From: Cellulomonas sp.
GTDB taxonomy: Bacteria; Actinomycetota; Actinomycetes; Actinomycetales; Cellulomonadaceae
DNA: 54,525 nt
Assembly: GCF_015234515.1 (NCBI RefSeq)
Contig: NZ_JADGMY010000028.1
Span: forward strand, 358,088-412,612
Reading direction: 5' to 3'
Positions 8,341 through 17,024 of this stretch are shown piece by piece (within the stretch, counting starts at the first letter, position 1; every line of letters starts with the position of its first letter). The notes below the pieces were generated by a model. It saw nothing but the letters and a program-made list of their open reading frames with translations, was not told the origin of the DNA and did not search any database. The translations under genes and the position numbers were made by a program.

Positions 8341-10167
8341 TCACTCGCAGCGGTAGGACACGGCTCCCGGCGACGTCAGCGTGGGTGTGGTCCACAGCTG
8401 GGCAGCACCGTCCTGCAGCGGCACGGTGACCACGAGGTCCTGCGTCTGGCCGGGGGTCAGCCGGGACGCGACCTCCTGCACCGTGCGTCCTGCGACCGTG
8501 GTGACCCTTCCGGTGGCCGGCGCGCCGTCGCGCGTGACGACCAGCGGCGCGCCGTCCCGGGCGGACCACACCGAGACGTTGGTGAGCAGCGTGCCGAGCG
8601 CCACCTCGGGTCCCGGCGTGCCCGCGACGTACGGGCCCCACGTCTCGACGCCGTCGGGCGGGCGGAAGTCCAGGTGCAGCACGACGTCGACGGTCGGCGA
8701 GGGCCCGGTGCACCGCGCGTCACGGAACGTGACGTCCGTCGAGAGGTAGGCCCCGAGCTTGCCCTGGGTGGCGTCCGCGAGGAACACCCCGGCCTGGTCG
8801 GCGAACAGCTCCGAGGACGTGAAGGCGCCGCCCCCGACGGTCGCGGCGAGGCGCTCCTGCTCGTCGGGGTGCGCGGACCAGACCCGCACCCGCCTCTCGT
8901 CGACCGCACGGCGGCTGGCGAGCAGCAGGGCCTGCGAGTCCCCCGTCCCGGCTCCGACGGACGCGACGAGGCTGGCCGCGACCGCGCCGAAGTAGTCGTC
9001 GGCCGCAGCGGGGTCCGGGTGGCGCACGTAGGAGTCGCGCAGCAGCGCGTCGACCAGGCCGTCCGCGTCGAGCGTGCCGCCGTCCGGGTCGGCCACGGAT
9101 CCGGTGGCGGCGACGAGCCCGGCCACCGCCACGGGATCGGTCGCGACGACGCCGTCGACCGTCCCCCCGACGGAGTGCGCCCACCGCGCCGCGACCAGCT
9201 CCGCCGCACGGGGGAAGTCGGGCGTGAGCACCGCGTTCTGGATCCACCTGCCCAGGCGGGGGCCCCAGGTGTCGAGCTCCTCGGACGTCAGCGGCGCGAC
9301 GGCGGCGGGCAGGCCGGGCAGGTCCCGGGTGGAGCGGCTGTCCACGAGTGAGACCGCGCCGTCGTCGACCCGCACGGCGACGACCGTGCCGACGATCCCG
9401 CCCGGAGGGCGCAGCTCGGCCGTGTTGAGCGCGAGCACGAGGTAGGTGCGCGGCCCGTCACCGCCCAGCATGCCCGGCAGGATGCCGGCCACGCTGCCGG
9501 CCGGCCCGAGACCGGCGTCGATGCGCGCGAGGGCGTCCTGCACCTGCCGCACCGGGTCGGCGAGCGGCTCCACGAGCGCGTCGGGGTCGAGCGCCGCGAC
9601 GTCGGCGTGGGCGTCGGCCGCGGTGCCGGCGGCGGTCTCGACGCGGGCGGCGACCTCGCGCAGGGCCGCGACGTCGAACCGGCCGTCGGGCAGGCGCAGG
9701 CCACCGCCCGCGAGCGCGCGCAGGTCGGTGGCGGCGGGGAGCGAGTCGGCGACGACCGCGTCGAGCGACGTCGAGACGACGCGGACGGCCTCGAGCTGGT
9801 CACCCGCCCACGGGAGCCCCTCGGCGGCACGCCACACGGGGTCGGACGACGCGGCGGCAGCCCGCTGCGTGGACTCCCGCAGCGCGTCGAGGTCGTCGGT
9901 GACCGCGTCGACGGACGCCGCGTCGAGCTCGACGTCACCCAGCCACGCGCGCGCGTCCTGCAGCGCGGACGCCGCCTGCCAGGCACGCAGGGCGACCCAC
10001 CCGACGGCGAGCAGCACCAGGACGACCAGGAGCACGAGCGTCCAGGCCAGCGCGCGCCGACGGCGCGGCCCGACCGGAGTCGGCTCGGCCCGCCGCGCGA
10101 CCGCCAGCGCCGCACCGTCGTGCTCGGCCGGAGCCCCCGTCGTGTCCACGAGCCGATCGTGGCACAT
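8341..10167 (-). CDS. DUF4012 membrane-anchored extracellular protein (copy 1)
   Basis: 608 residues. A basic N-terminal stretch (RRRRALAW) precedes one transmembrane helix (about 43-63, LVLLVVLVLLAVGWVAL). A long extracellular part follows, matching DUF4012: an Ala-rich helical region, the core GDGPRTYLVLALNTAELRP, the region TPDFPRAAELVAARWA, and a C-terminal beta domain with one Cys pair. DUF4012 proteins often sit in actinobacterial exopolysaccharide loci; their function is unknown. The ATG at 10167 has only AAAGG close by; GTG at 10149 is an alternative start. A paralogue lies at 29371-31344. The downstream gene is a sortase-type surface protein. Confidence 0.88.
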   Translation of the reverse strand: MCHDRLVDTTGAPAEHDGAALAVARRAEPTPVGPRRRRALAWTLVLLVVLVLLAVGWVALRAWQAASALQDARAWLGDVELDAASVDAVTDDLDALRESTQRAAAASSDPVWRAAEGLPWAGDQLEAVRVVSTSLDAVVADSLPAATDLRALAGGGLRLPDGRFDVAALREVAARVETAAGTAADAHADVAALDPDALVEPLADPVRQVQDALARIDAGLGPAGSVAGILPGMLGGDGPRTYLVLALNTAELRPPGGIVGTVVAVRVDDGAVSLVDSRSTRDLPGLPAAVAPLTSEELDTWGPRLGRWIQNAVLTPDFPRAAELVAARWAHSVGGTVDGVVATDPVAVAGLVAATGSVADPDGGTLDADGLVDALLRDSYVRHPDPAAADDYFGAVAASLVASVGAGTGDSQALLLASRRAVDERRVRVWSAHPDEQERLAATVGGGAFTSSELFADQAGVFLADATQGKLGAYLSTDVTFRDARCTGPSPTVDVVLHLDFRPPDGVETWGPYVAGTPGPEVALGTLLTNVSVWSARDGAPLVVTRDGAPATGRVTTVAGRTVQEVASRLTPGQTQDLVVTVPLQDGAAQLWTTPTLTSPGAVSYRCE

Positions 10168-10208
10168 CGGACCTTTCGGACATCGCCTCCCGGGTGCCGT
10201 TTCACCCG
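10167..10208 (-). promoter_or_regulatory. Repeat motif before DUF4012 copy 1, like that at 8292-8328
   Basis: On the minus strand CGGGTG-AAACGG-CACCCG (10191-10208) is followed by TGTCCGA (10176-10182) and GGTCCGA (10167-10173). The same ingredients, CGGGTGAA arms and repeated TGTCCG half-sites, occur before the next gene downstream, suggesting common regulation. Confidence 0.4.
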
Positions 10209-10262
10209 TGAGTCCGCCCGCTCGGCCCAGCGCCGACGCAGTCGGGCCGGGCCGGGCGCCGA

Positions 10263-11645
10263 TCAGGCGGCGTGCTGCGCGTCCGCGGCGTCCTGCGCGC
10301 GCACCCGCGCGGGCGCGTCCTGCGCGCGCCGCTCCCCTGCAGCGGTGGGCACCTCCTGGGCATCCCCGCTCGGCACCGGGGCGCGGTCCGCGAGGCGGAC
10401 GACCTCGATGTGCGGGCGCGACGTCACGTGGTAGCGGACCCGCACGTCCCAGTGGTTGCGGGCCCACCAGGCGGCACCAACCGAGACGAGCAGCGCGGAG
10501 ATCGAGCCGACGCCGATCGACCAGCGGGCGCCGAACGTCTCACCGATCCACCCGACGATGGGCGAGCCGACGGGCGTGGCCCCGAGGAAGACGATCATGT
10601 AGAGGGACATCACCCGCCCGCGCATCTTCGGGTCGGTGGACATCTGGATGCTCGTGTTGGCGGCCGTCATCATCGTGAGCGACGCGAAGCCGACGGGGAT
10701 GCACGCGACGGCGAACGACACGTAGGTGGGCATGAGCGCCATGACGCCCGTCGTGATCCCGAACGCGAACGCGGACCCGATGACGAGCCGCACGCGGGGC
10801 CGCTCGCGGCGGGCCGCGAGCAGCGCGCCGGTCAGCGAGCCGATCGCCAGGACCGAGCCGAGGATGCCGTACTCCTGCGCACCGCGCCCGAACTCGGTGC
10901 GCGCCATGAGGGCGCTGGTGAGCTGGAAGTTGAGGCCGAACGTCGACACCACCCCGACGACGACCATGATGACGATGATGTCGGAGCGGTTGCGCACGTA
11001 GGCGATGCCCTCGCGGATCTGCCCCTTGGCCCGCGACGCGTGCGGCATCGGGTACAGCTCGCTGCGGCGCATGAGGACGAGCGAGATGATGGTCGCGGCG
11101 AACGTCACGGCGTTGATGACGAACACCCAGCCGCTGCCGACGGCGGCGATGAGCAGGCCCGCGAGACCAGGGCCCACGAGGCGCGCGGCGTTGAACGACG
11201 CGCTGTTCAGGCCCACGGCGTTGGACAGCCGGCCGGCGGGGACGAGCTCGGCGACGAACGTCTGACGGACGGGCCCGTCGATCGCGGTGACGACGCCGAG
11301 CATCCCGGCGAAGGCGTAGACCTGCCACAGCTGGGCGTTCCCCGACAGCACGAGCAGACCCAGGGCGGCCGCGAGGACGCCCTGCCCCACCTGCGTGGCG
11401 ATGAGCAGCTTGCGCCGGTCGAAGCGGTCGGCCAGGAGCCCGGCCCACGCGGAGAGGAAGAGCGTGGGCGCGAACTGCAGGGCCGTGGTGATGCCGACGG
11501 CGATGCCGGACTCGTCGGTCAGCTCGGTCAGGACCAGCCAGTCCTGCGCGACGCGCTGCATCCACGTGCCGACGTTCGCGACGAGCGCGCCGGCGAACCA
11601 CAGCCGGTAGTTGCGGAAGGAGAGGGAGGAGAAGGTGGCACTCAC
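10263..11645 (-). CDS. MFS efflux transporter (EntS/MFS_3 type)
   Basis: 460 residues with about 12 transmembrane helices up to residue 400, then a hydrophilic, Ala/Arg-rich tail of about 55 residues. Loop 2-3 has the MFS motif A region LLADRFDRRKLL. The N terminus FSSLSFRNYRLWFAGALVANVGTWMQ matches the MFS_3 group that includes the enterobactin exporter. It starts at GTG 11645, overlapping the MarR stop by four bases (GTGA), so the two are translationally coupled. Likely a drug or siderophore exporter controlled by the MarR protein. The substrate cannot be told from sequence. Confidence 0.9.
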   Translation of the reverse strand: MSATFSSLSFRNYRLWFAGALVANVGTWMQRVAQDWLVLTELTDESGIAVGITTALQFAPTLFLSAWAGLLADRFDRRKLLIATQVGQGVLAAALGLLVLSGNAQLWQVYAFAGMLGVVTAIDGPVRQTFVAELVPAGRLSNAVGLNSASFNAARLVGPGLAGLLIAAVGSGWVFVINAVTFAATIISLVLMRRSELYPMPHASRAKGQIREGIAYVRNRSDIIVIMVVVGVVSTFGLNFQLTSALMARTEFGRGAQEYGILGSVLAIGSLTGALLAARRERPRVRLVIGSAFAFGITTGVMALMPTYVSFAVACIPVGFASLTMMTAANTSIQMSTDPKMRGRVMSLYMIVFLGATPVGSPIVGWIGETFGARWSIGVGSISALLVSVGAAWWARNHWDVRVRYHVTSRPHIEVVRLADRAPVPSGDAQEVPTAAGERRAQDAPARVRAQDAADAQHAA

Positions 11646-12112
11646 GACGCGGTGATCCTCCGGAGGATCTCGGCGGCCTGGGTGAGCACGGCGCGGTCCT
11701 CGGTGTCGAGACCCGCGAGACGTGCGGAGAGCCAGGCATCCCGGCGGCGGCGGGTCTCGGCGACCTCGGCCTCACCCTCGGCGGTGAGGCTGACGACGAC
11801 CTGACGCCCGTCGGTGGGGTGCTCGTCCTTGCGGACGAGGCCACGGTCGGCGAGGCACCCGACCGTGCGGGTCATGGCGGGAGCGGCGATGCGCTCGTGC
11901 TCGGCGAGCCGCCCCGGGCTCGTCGGCCCTTCGCGCAGCAGGATGGCCAGGACGTTGAACTGGGGGTCCGAGAGCCCGGCCTCCCCGCGCTCGGCCTTGA
12001 GACGGCGGGTGGCCCGGCTCAGGGTCACCCGCAGGTCGGCAGCGAGGGCCAGGTCCGTGCCCGCCGACGCGGTGGCGGGTTCGGGTGGAGGGTTCGGGGA
12101 GACGGTCGACAC
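11642..12112 (-). CDS. MarR family transcriptional regulator
   Basis: 156 residues. The winged helix domain (about 50-125) contains LSDPQFNVLAILLREGP, the recognition region IAAPAMTRTVGCLADRGLV and the wing DEHPTDGRQVVVSLT. MarR proteins are dimers that usually repress a linked efflux gene until a small molecule binds. It is the first gene of a two-gene operon with the MFS transporter. It starts at GTG 12112 with no Shine-Dalgarno; a palindrome lies immediately upstream, so the mRNA may be nearly leaderless and autoregulated. Confidence 0.92.
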   Translation of the reverse strand: MSTVSPNPPPEPATASAGTDLALAADLRVTLSRATRRLKAERGEAGLSDPQFNVLAILLREGPTSPGRLAEHERIAAPAMTRTVGCLADRGLVRKDEHPTDGRQVVVSLTAEGEAEVAETRRRRDAWLSARLAGLDTEDRAVLTQAAEILRRITAS

Positions 12113-12124
12113 GGGTACTTACCC
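12113..12124. promoter_or_regulatory. Palindrome at the marR start, likely operator
   Basis: GGGTA-CT-TACCC (12113-12124) directly abuts the marR start codon and overlaps a possible -10 box (TAGGGT on the minus strand). Position fits a MarR autorepression site. Confidence 0.45.
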
Positions 12125-12243
12125 TACATCATTACTGCGAGTCAGGACCCGTGATCCTTACCGGTGGTCACCATCTCACCCGTCGAACGACTTGCGCGCC
12201 CGTCGCGTCGTGCGCCAAGGTCGAGGCCCCGGGGGGAGGCTCG

Positions 12244-13542
12244 ATGCAAGGATCGAACTGGGGCGTCTCGAACGACGCGCTCGTGGCCGAGGGCCTGATG
12301 GCCTCGACCACCGACCCCGTGACGAACCGTGCCACGGCCGTCTCCCTGCACGCCGAGTGCCCGCGCATGCGCGCCGAGGACGCCGTGCTCACGGTCGTCA
12401 CGCTCGCGTACGACACGGCGACCACGAACGCGCTGCCCGGTCGCGCACGCGGGCTCGACGTCGCCGAGCGCGTCCTGTGCCGCGACCTGGAGCACTGGGC
12501 CGGGCAGAGCGGCACCGCGGTCGCGATCGGCGAGGCGGCGGTGGCCTACCTCGCCCTGGGGACACCCGAGGAGGCGCAGCAGCTCCGCAGCCGCCTGCCC
12601 GAGCTGACCACCCGCGTGTCCCGGGACGCCGGCGCCGTGCCGCGCATGTCCGCCGCGCAGGGACCCTCGCGCGAGTCGTCCGACGTGGTGGCCCGTGCCC
12701 TCGAGCGGCTGGTCCTCCCCCGCGGGGTGGTGCCCGACCAGGACCAGTGGGCCGCCGGGGCCGCGCGCACCCGCCCGCTGTGGGACGCGACGACCGGCCG
12801 ACGGTTCGGCACGCAGGTGCGCCTGCAGGCCGCGCGCGTCGGCGCTGCCGCGGCGGACCGCGCGGAGGGCCTGCTGGCCCTCACGCGGTCACCGCGGTCG
12901 GTCGACGCCGCCGCCGCTGCGCACCAGGCCATGCCGCAGGTCGTCGCGGCGCAGACCGGCGACGAGCCCGTCATGTGGGACGTCTCCGCCGTGCTGTCGG
13001 GCACCGGGCCGGCACGTGCCACGCTCACGCAGGCGCTCACCGACCTGTGCCCTCCGGGGGTGTGGGTCGGGGTGTCCGCGTGGCTCGCCGTCCTCGACGA
13101 GGTGCAGCAGGCGCTGCGCACGCTGCGCGCCCGTGGTCACCGCATCGTGCTCACCCGCTACGGGTCGGGACGCGAGCCGCTCGCCGCGTTCGACGAGCTG
13201 CCGCTGGACGCGATCCTGCTCGACACGCACCTCGAGACCGGCGCGCGCACGACCTCCGAGGACAGCGCGGTGCTCCTGGCGATCTTCGAGCACGCCGCCC
13301 GCAACGGCGTGACCGTGCTCTCCACGTCCCACGGCGCCGTCGACCTGTACCGCCGTCCGGCACCCGTGCTGCGTCCGCGGACCGAGGACCCGGGTGACCA
13401 GATCCTCGAACGGGCACGCTTCGTGGGCCTGACGCTGCGGCAGACCGCGATCCTGGTGAACGCGAGCAAGGGCCAGGGGCCCATGGCCCCGCGCTGGGAC
13501 CGGTACGACGTCGCGACGCACTGGGCCCGCGCGCGGGCGTGA
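12244..13542 (+). CDS. Degenerate GGDEF-EAL-like protein
   Basis: 432 residues, not matched to a named family. Residues about 45-120 follow the pattern of a GGDEF domain, but the signature position reads AVAIGEAAVAYLAL, so the GGDEF motif is lost. Residues about 230-400 follow an EAL domain: LDEVQQALRTLRARGHRIVL, then LTRYGSGREPLAAFDELPLD, AILLDTHLE, and a late VTVLSTSHGAVDLYRR. The EAL glutamate, the DDFGTG aspartates and the AEGVE motif are all replaced. Neither cyclase nor phosphodiesterase activity is expected; a nucleotide-sensing or scaffold role is possible. The assignment is from pattern, not alignment. ATG 12244 follows GGGGGAGG; ATG 12298 is an alternative. It is divergent from marR. 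Confidence 0.6.
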   Translation: MQGSNWGVSNDALVAEGLMASTTDPVTNRATAVSLHAECPRMRAEDAVLTVVTLAYDTATTNALPGRARGLDVAERVLCRDLEHWAGQSGTAVAIGEAAVAYLALGTPEEAQQLRSRLPELTTRVSRDAGAVPRMSAAQGPSRESSDVVARALERLVLPRGVVPDQDQWAAGAARTRPLWDATTGRRFGTQVRLQAARVGAAAADRAEGLLALTRSPRSVDAAAAAHQAMPQVVAAQTGDEPVMWDVSAVLSGTGPARATLTQALTDLCPPGVWVGVSAWLAVLDEVQQALRTLRARGHRIVLTRYGSGREPLAAFDELPLDAILLDTHLETGARTTSEDSAVLLAIFEHAARNGVTVLSTSHGAVDLYRRPAPVLRPRTEDPGDQILERARFVGLTLRQTAILVNASKGQGPMAPRWDRYDVATHWARARA

Positions 13543-13582
13543 CGGCCCGACCGGTCGGCGACGACCGGACGGCGGACGGGCC

Positions 13583-14908
13583 TCAGGGCCGGCCGAGCGC
13601 CCGGTAGGTCCAGCCGGCGGCGCGCCACACCTTCGGGTCCAGCACGTTGCGGCCGTCGACGATGGCGCGGTGGGCCACGACCTCGCCCAGGTCCTCCGGG
13701 ACCATGTCGCGGTACTCGTCCCACTCCGTGGCGAGCACGACGACGTCGGCGTCCTGCGCCGCCTCGAGCGCCGTGGCCGCGTACTTGAGGTCCGGCCACT
13801 TGGCGCGCGCGTTCTCGACCGCCTGCGGGTCGGTCACCGTCACGTGGGCACCCTGGAGCTGCATCTGCGCCGCCACGGACAGCGCCGGGGAGTCGCGGAT
13901 GTCGTCGCTGTTCGGCTTGAACGCCGCGCCGAGGACGGCGACGCGCTTGCCGACGATGGACCCGGCGCTGACCTCGCGCGCGAGGTCGACCATGCGGACG
14001 CGGCGGCGCATGTTGATCGCGTCGACCTCCCGCAGGAACGACAGCGCCTGGTCGACGCCCAGCTCGCCCGCGCGGGCCATGAAGGCGCGGATGTCCTTCG
14101 GCAGGCAGCCGCCGCCGAAGCCGAGGCCGGCGTTGAGGAAGCGGCGACCGATGCGCGCGTCGTAGCCGATCGCGTCGGCGAGGCTCGTGACGTCCGCGCC
14201 CGTGGCCTCGCACAGCTCGGCCATCGCGTTGATGAACGAGATCTTGGTCGCGAGGAACGAGTTGGCGGCGACCTTGACGAGCTGGGAGGTGGCGTAGTCG
14301 GTGACGACGAGCGGCGTGCCCTCGGACAGCGGCGCCGCGTAGACCTCGTCGAGCAGGGCCCGTGCGGCGTCGCCCTCGGGCGTCGGCACGCCCTCGTCGT
14401 CCGTCGGCAGGCCGTAGACGAGGCGGTCCGGGTGCAGCGTGTCCTGGACGGCGAAGCCCTCGCGCAGGAACTCCGGGTTCCACACGAGCGACGCACCCGA
14501 TCCGGCGAGGCGTGCGGCGAGGTCCTCGGCGGTGCCGACCGGCACGGTCGACTTGCCCGCGACCACGTCGCCCGGTGCGAGGTGGGGGCGCAGCGCCTCG
14601 AACGCCGACTCGACGTACGACAGGTCGGCACGGAACTCGCCGTGCTTCTGCGGGGTGCCCACGCACAGGAAGTGCACGGTGGCGCCGGCGGCGGCGGCCA
14701 TGTCGGTGCTGAACGTCAGCCGCCCGGTGCGGCCGACCTCCGCGAGCAGCTCGGGCAGGCCGGGCTCGTAGAACGGTGCCGTCCCCGCGGCGAGGCGGGC
14801 GACCTTGCCCGGGTCGACGTCGATGCCGACGACGTCGTGGCCCAGGGACGCCATGCTTGCCGCATGCACCGCGCCGAGGTACCCACAACCGATGACCGAG
14901 ATGCGCAC
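13583..14908 (-). CDS. ugd: UDP-glucose 6-dehydrogenase
   Basis: 441 residues. Oxidises UDP-glucose twice with NAD to UDP-glucuronate. The N-terminal Rossmann motif is GCGYLGAVHAASMASLGHDV, the middle domain has WNPEFLREGFAV, and the catalytic Cys268 is in GFGGGCLPKD. The C-terminal UDP-binding domain has GAAFKPNSDDIRDSP. The start is GTG 14908, with GGGGAGAG 5 bp upstream. It opens the surface-polysaccharide region and could supply GlcA for an exopolymer, though it is not in the main operon. It converges with the GGDEF-EAL-like gene and is divergent from the VanZ-like gene. Confidence 0.95.
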   Translation of the reverse strand: MRISVIGCGYLGAVHAASMASLGHDVVGIDVDPGKVARLAAGTAPFYEPGLPELLAEVGRTGRLTFSTDMAAAAGATVHFLCVGTPQKHGEFRADLSYVESAFEALRPHLAPGDVVAGKSTVPVGTAEDLAARLAGSGASLVWNPEFLREGFAVQDTLHPDRLVYGLPTDDEGVPTPEGDAARALLDEVYAAPLSEGTPLVVTDYATSQLVKVAANSFLATKISFINAMAELCEATGADVTSLADAIGYDARIGRRFLNAGLGFGGGCLPKDIRAFMARAGELGVDQALSFLREVDAINMRRRVRMVDLAREVSAGSIVGKRVAVLGAAFKPNSDDIRDSPALSVAAQMQLQGAHVTVTDPQAVENARAKWPDLKYAATALEAAQDADVVVLATEWDEYRDMVPEDLGEVVAHRAIVDGRNVLDPKVWRAAGWTYRALGRP

Positions 14909-14970
14909 GTGCTCTCCCCGCTTCAAGGACGATGTCCGGGCAGCGTACCGGGGCGCAGAGGGCGGATCGG

Positions 14971-15492
14971 GTGAGCGTGGTCACAGGGCGAGCACGGACG
15001 CGCTTGCGGGTGGCCTTCGTCGCGTACCTCGCGGTCGTCGCGGTGATCACGATGCGCCCTGCGCCGCCGGACGACGAGACGCTCGGGCTGGCGCGCAGGT
15101 TCGTCGACTGGCTCGCCGCGGCAGGGCTGCCGGTGACGCTCCCGGGCATGGAGGCGGTCGCGAACGTCGTGATGTTCGTGCCGTTCGGGGTGCTCGTCGG
15201 GCTGCTGCTGCGCCGGCCCTGGTGGGTCGTCGTGCTGCTCGGGGCGGGCACGTCGGCGCTGATCGAGACGGTGCAGCGGTGGCTGCCGACGCGTTACCCC
15301 ACGCTGCAGGACGTCGTGATGAACACGCTGGGTGCGGCGGTCGGGGTGCTGGGGCTGCTGCTGGTGTCACGACGGGCCGGGACCGGCGTGCGGTCCCGGC
15401 CCGTCGGTGGTGCAGGTGTCAGACGCCGAGCAGGTCGCGGATCGGTCCGAGCGCGAAGTACACGACGAACGCGAGCGCGGCCACCCACATGA
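14971..15492 (+). CDS. VanZ-like membrane protein
   Basis: 173 residues. Four hydrophobic segments in the first 130 residues match VanZ-like proteins: LRVAFVAYLAVVAVITMRP, a NVVMFVPFGVLVGLLLR helix, a VVVLLGAGTSALIETVQ helix and a last helix around GAAVGVLGLLLV, with the family's PTLQDVVMNTLGA motif. The Arg-rich tail (last ~45 residues) is encoded through a terminator hairpin and over the 3' end of the opposite-strand permease gene by 74 bp, so the true protein may effectively end near the last helix. The start is uncertain: GTG 14971 or ATG 14932. Function of the family is unknown; some members alter teicoplanin resistance. Confidence 0.75.
   Translation: MSVVTGRARTRLRVAFVAYLAVVAVITMRPAPPDDETLGLARRFVDWLAAAGLPVTLPGMEAVANVVMFVPFGVLVGLLLRRPWWVVVLLGAGTSALIETVQRWLPTRYPTLQDVVMNTLGAAVGVLGLLLVSRRAGTGVRSRPVGGAGVRRRAGRGSVRARSTRRTRARPPT
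15371..15405. terminator. Terminator hairpin inside the vanZ-like frame
   Basis: Perfect 15-bp stem GACGGGCCGGGACCG (15371-15385) with 15391-15405 and loop GCGTG. It is 14 bp beyond the permease stop on the minus strand and would also fold in the vanZ-like mRNA before its stop codon. Confidence 0.75.
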
Positions 15493-16903
15493 GCGGGTGG
15501 ATCGCACGCACCTTGCCGAGCGCGAGCTTCACGACGACGAACGCGATGAAGCCCGCGCCGATGCCGACGCTGATCGAGTACGTGAACGGCATGAGCGCGA
15601 GCGTGAGGAACGCGGGGATCGCGATCTCGGGCGACTTCCAGTCGAGGTCGGCGACCTGGGTGACCATGAGGAACCCGACGACGACGAGCACGGGCGCGGC
15701 CGCCTCGGACGGGACCATCGCCACCAGGGGCGACAGGAACGTCGCGAGCAGGAACGCGACACCGGTGACGACGGACGCGAGGCCCGTGCGGGCGCCGTCC
15801 GCGACACCGGACGTGGACTCCACGTACGCGGTGTTGGACGACACCGAGCCCATGCCACCGGCGACCGCACCGAGCGAGTCGACGACGAGGATCTGCTGGC
15901 TGCGGGGCGGGTTGCCCTCCTCGTCCAGGAGCTTGGCCTCCTGGCCGACGGCGACCATCGTGCCCATGGTGTCGAAGAAGTCGGCGAGCAGGATCGAGAA
16001 CACCAGGACCACGACGGCGAGGACGCCGATCTTGCCGACGGCACCCAGCAGCGAGAACTGACCGATGAGCGACAGGTCCGGCAGCTGCACCAGGGAGTCC
16101 GGGAGCGCCGGGACGTTCTGGTGCCAGCCGCCGGGGTTCTCCTCGCCCGCGCCGCCGATCTTCGCGACGGCCTCGACGATCAGCGCCAGCACGGTGGTGC
16201 CGATCACCGCGATCAGCAGACCGCCACGGACCTTGCGGACCATGAGGACGATCGCGGCGATGAGCCCGAGGACGAAGACGGCGACGGGCCAGCCGGCGAG
16301 CGACCCGCCGGAGCCGAGCTCCAGGGGCGTGCCCTGGCCCTGCCGGACGAACCCGGCGTTGACGAAGCCGATGAGCGCGATGAACAGGCCGATGCCGACA
16401 CCGATCGCGATCTTCAGCTCCCGCGGGACCGCGCGGAACACCGCGCCACGGAAGCCGGTCAGCACCAGGACGAGGATGACCAGACCCTCGAGCACCACGA
16501 TGCCCATCGCGTCGGCCCACGTCATGCCCGGCAGCTGCGCGACCGTGTAGGCGACGACCGCGTTGAGGCCCAGGCCCGCGGCCAGCGCCATCGGGAAGTT
16601 GGCGACGACGCCCATGAGGATCGACAGGACGCCCGCCACCAGGGCGGTCGCCGCCGCGATCATCGGCAGGTTCTGCGCGTCGCCACCGCCGAGGAACTGA
16701 CCCGTGCTGTCCGGGATGGTGCCGAGGATCAGCGGGTTGAGCACGATGATGTAGCTCATCGTGAAGAAGGTGACGAGGCCACCGCGGACCTCGGCGCCGA
16801 TGGTGGAGCCACGCTCCGTGATCTTGAAGAACCGGTCGACGGCGCTGCGGGGGGCCGCGGGTGCGTCGTCGCGCGTCTCCTGGGGGGGAGGAGTTGTCGA
16901 CAT
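15419..16903 (-). CDS. NCS2-family purine permease (AzgA type)
   Basis: 494 residues with about 12-14 transmembrane segments. The N-terminal cytoplasmic part ends with VDRFFKITERGSTIGAEVRGG, a hallmark of the AzgA/PbuG/PbuO guanine-hypoxanthine permeases, followed by LVTFFTMSYIIVLNP. The conserved ADFFDTMGT segment is in the middle and SNTAYVESTSGVADGARTG follows it. It imports purine bases with protons. It is a single gene on the minus strand with its own terminator. It has no evident link with the surrounding polysaccharide genes. Confidence 0.93.
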   Translation of the reverse strand: MSTTPPPQETRDDAPAAPRSAVDRFFKITERGSTIGAEVRGGLVTFFTMSYIIVLNPLILGTIPDSTGQFLGGGDAQNLPMIAAATALVAGVLSILMGVVANFPMALAAGLGLNAVVAYTVAQLPGMTWADAMGIVVLEGLVILVLVLTGFRGAVFRAVPRELKIAIGVGIGLFIALIGFVNAGFVRQGQGTPLELGSGGSLAGWPVAVFVLGLIAAIVLMVRKVRGGLLIAVIGTTVLALIVEAVAKIGGAGEENPGGWHQNVPALPDSLVQLPDLSLIGQFSLLGAVGKIGVLAVVVLVFSILLADFFDTMGTMVAVGQEAKLLDEEGNPPRSQQILVVDSLGAVAGGMGSVSSNTAYVESTSGVADGARTGLASVVTGVAFLLATFLSPLVAMVPSEAAAPVLVVVGFLMVTQVADLDWKSPEIAIPAFLTLALMPFTYSISVGIGAGFIAFVVVKLALGKVRAIHPLMWVAALAFVVYFALGPIRDLLGV

Positions 16904-17024
16904 GGCGGAAGTGTCTCAGAGCCGACGACCGTCGGTGACCGTTCCCGCGGGGCCCGTGACCGGGACGTGACGCACGTTACTGCGCACGGCCTACGCGCGG
17001 CACCGGATCGTGCGCCACGCACGG

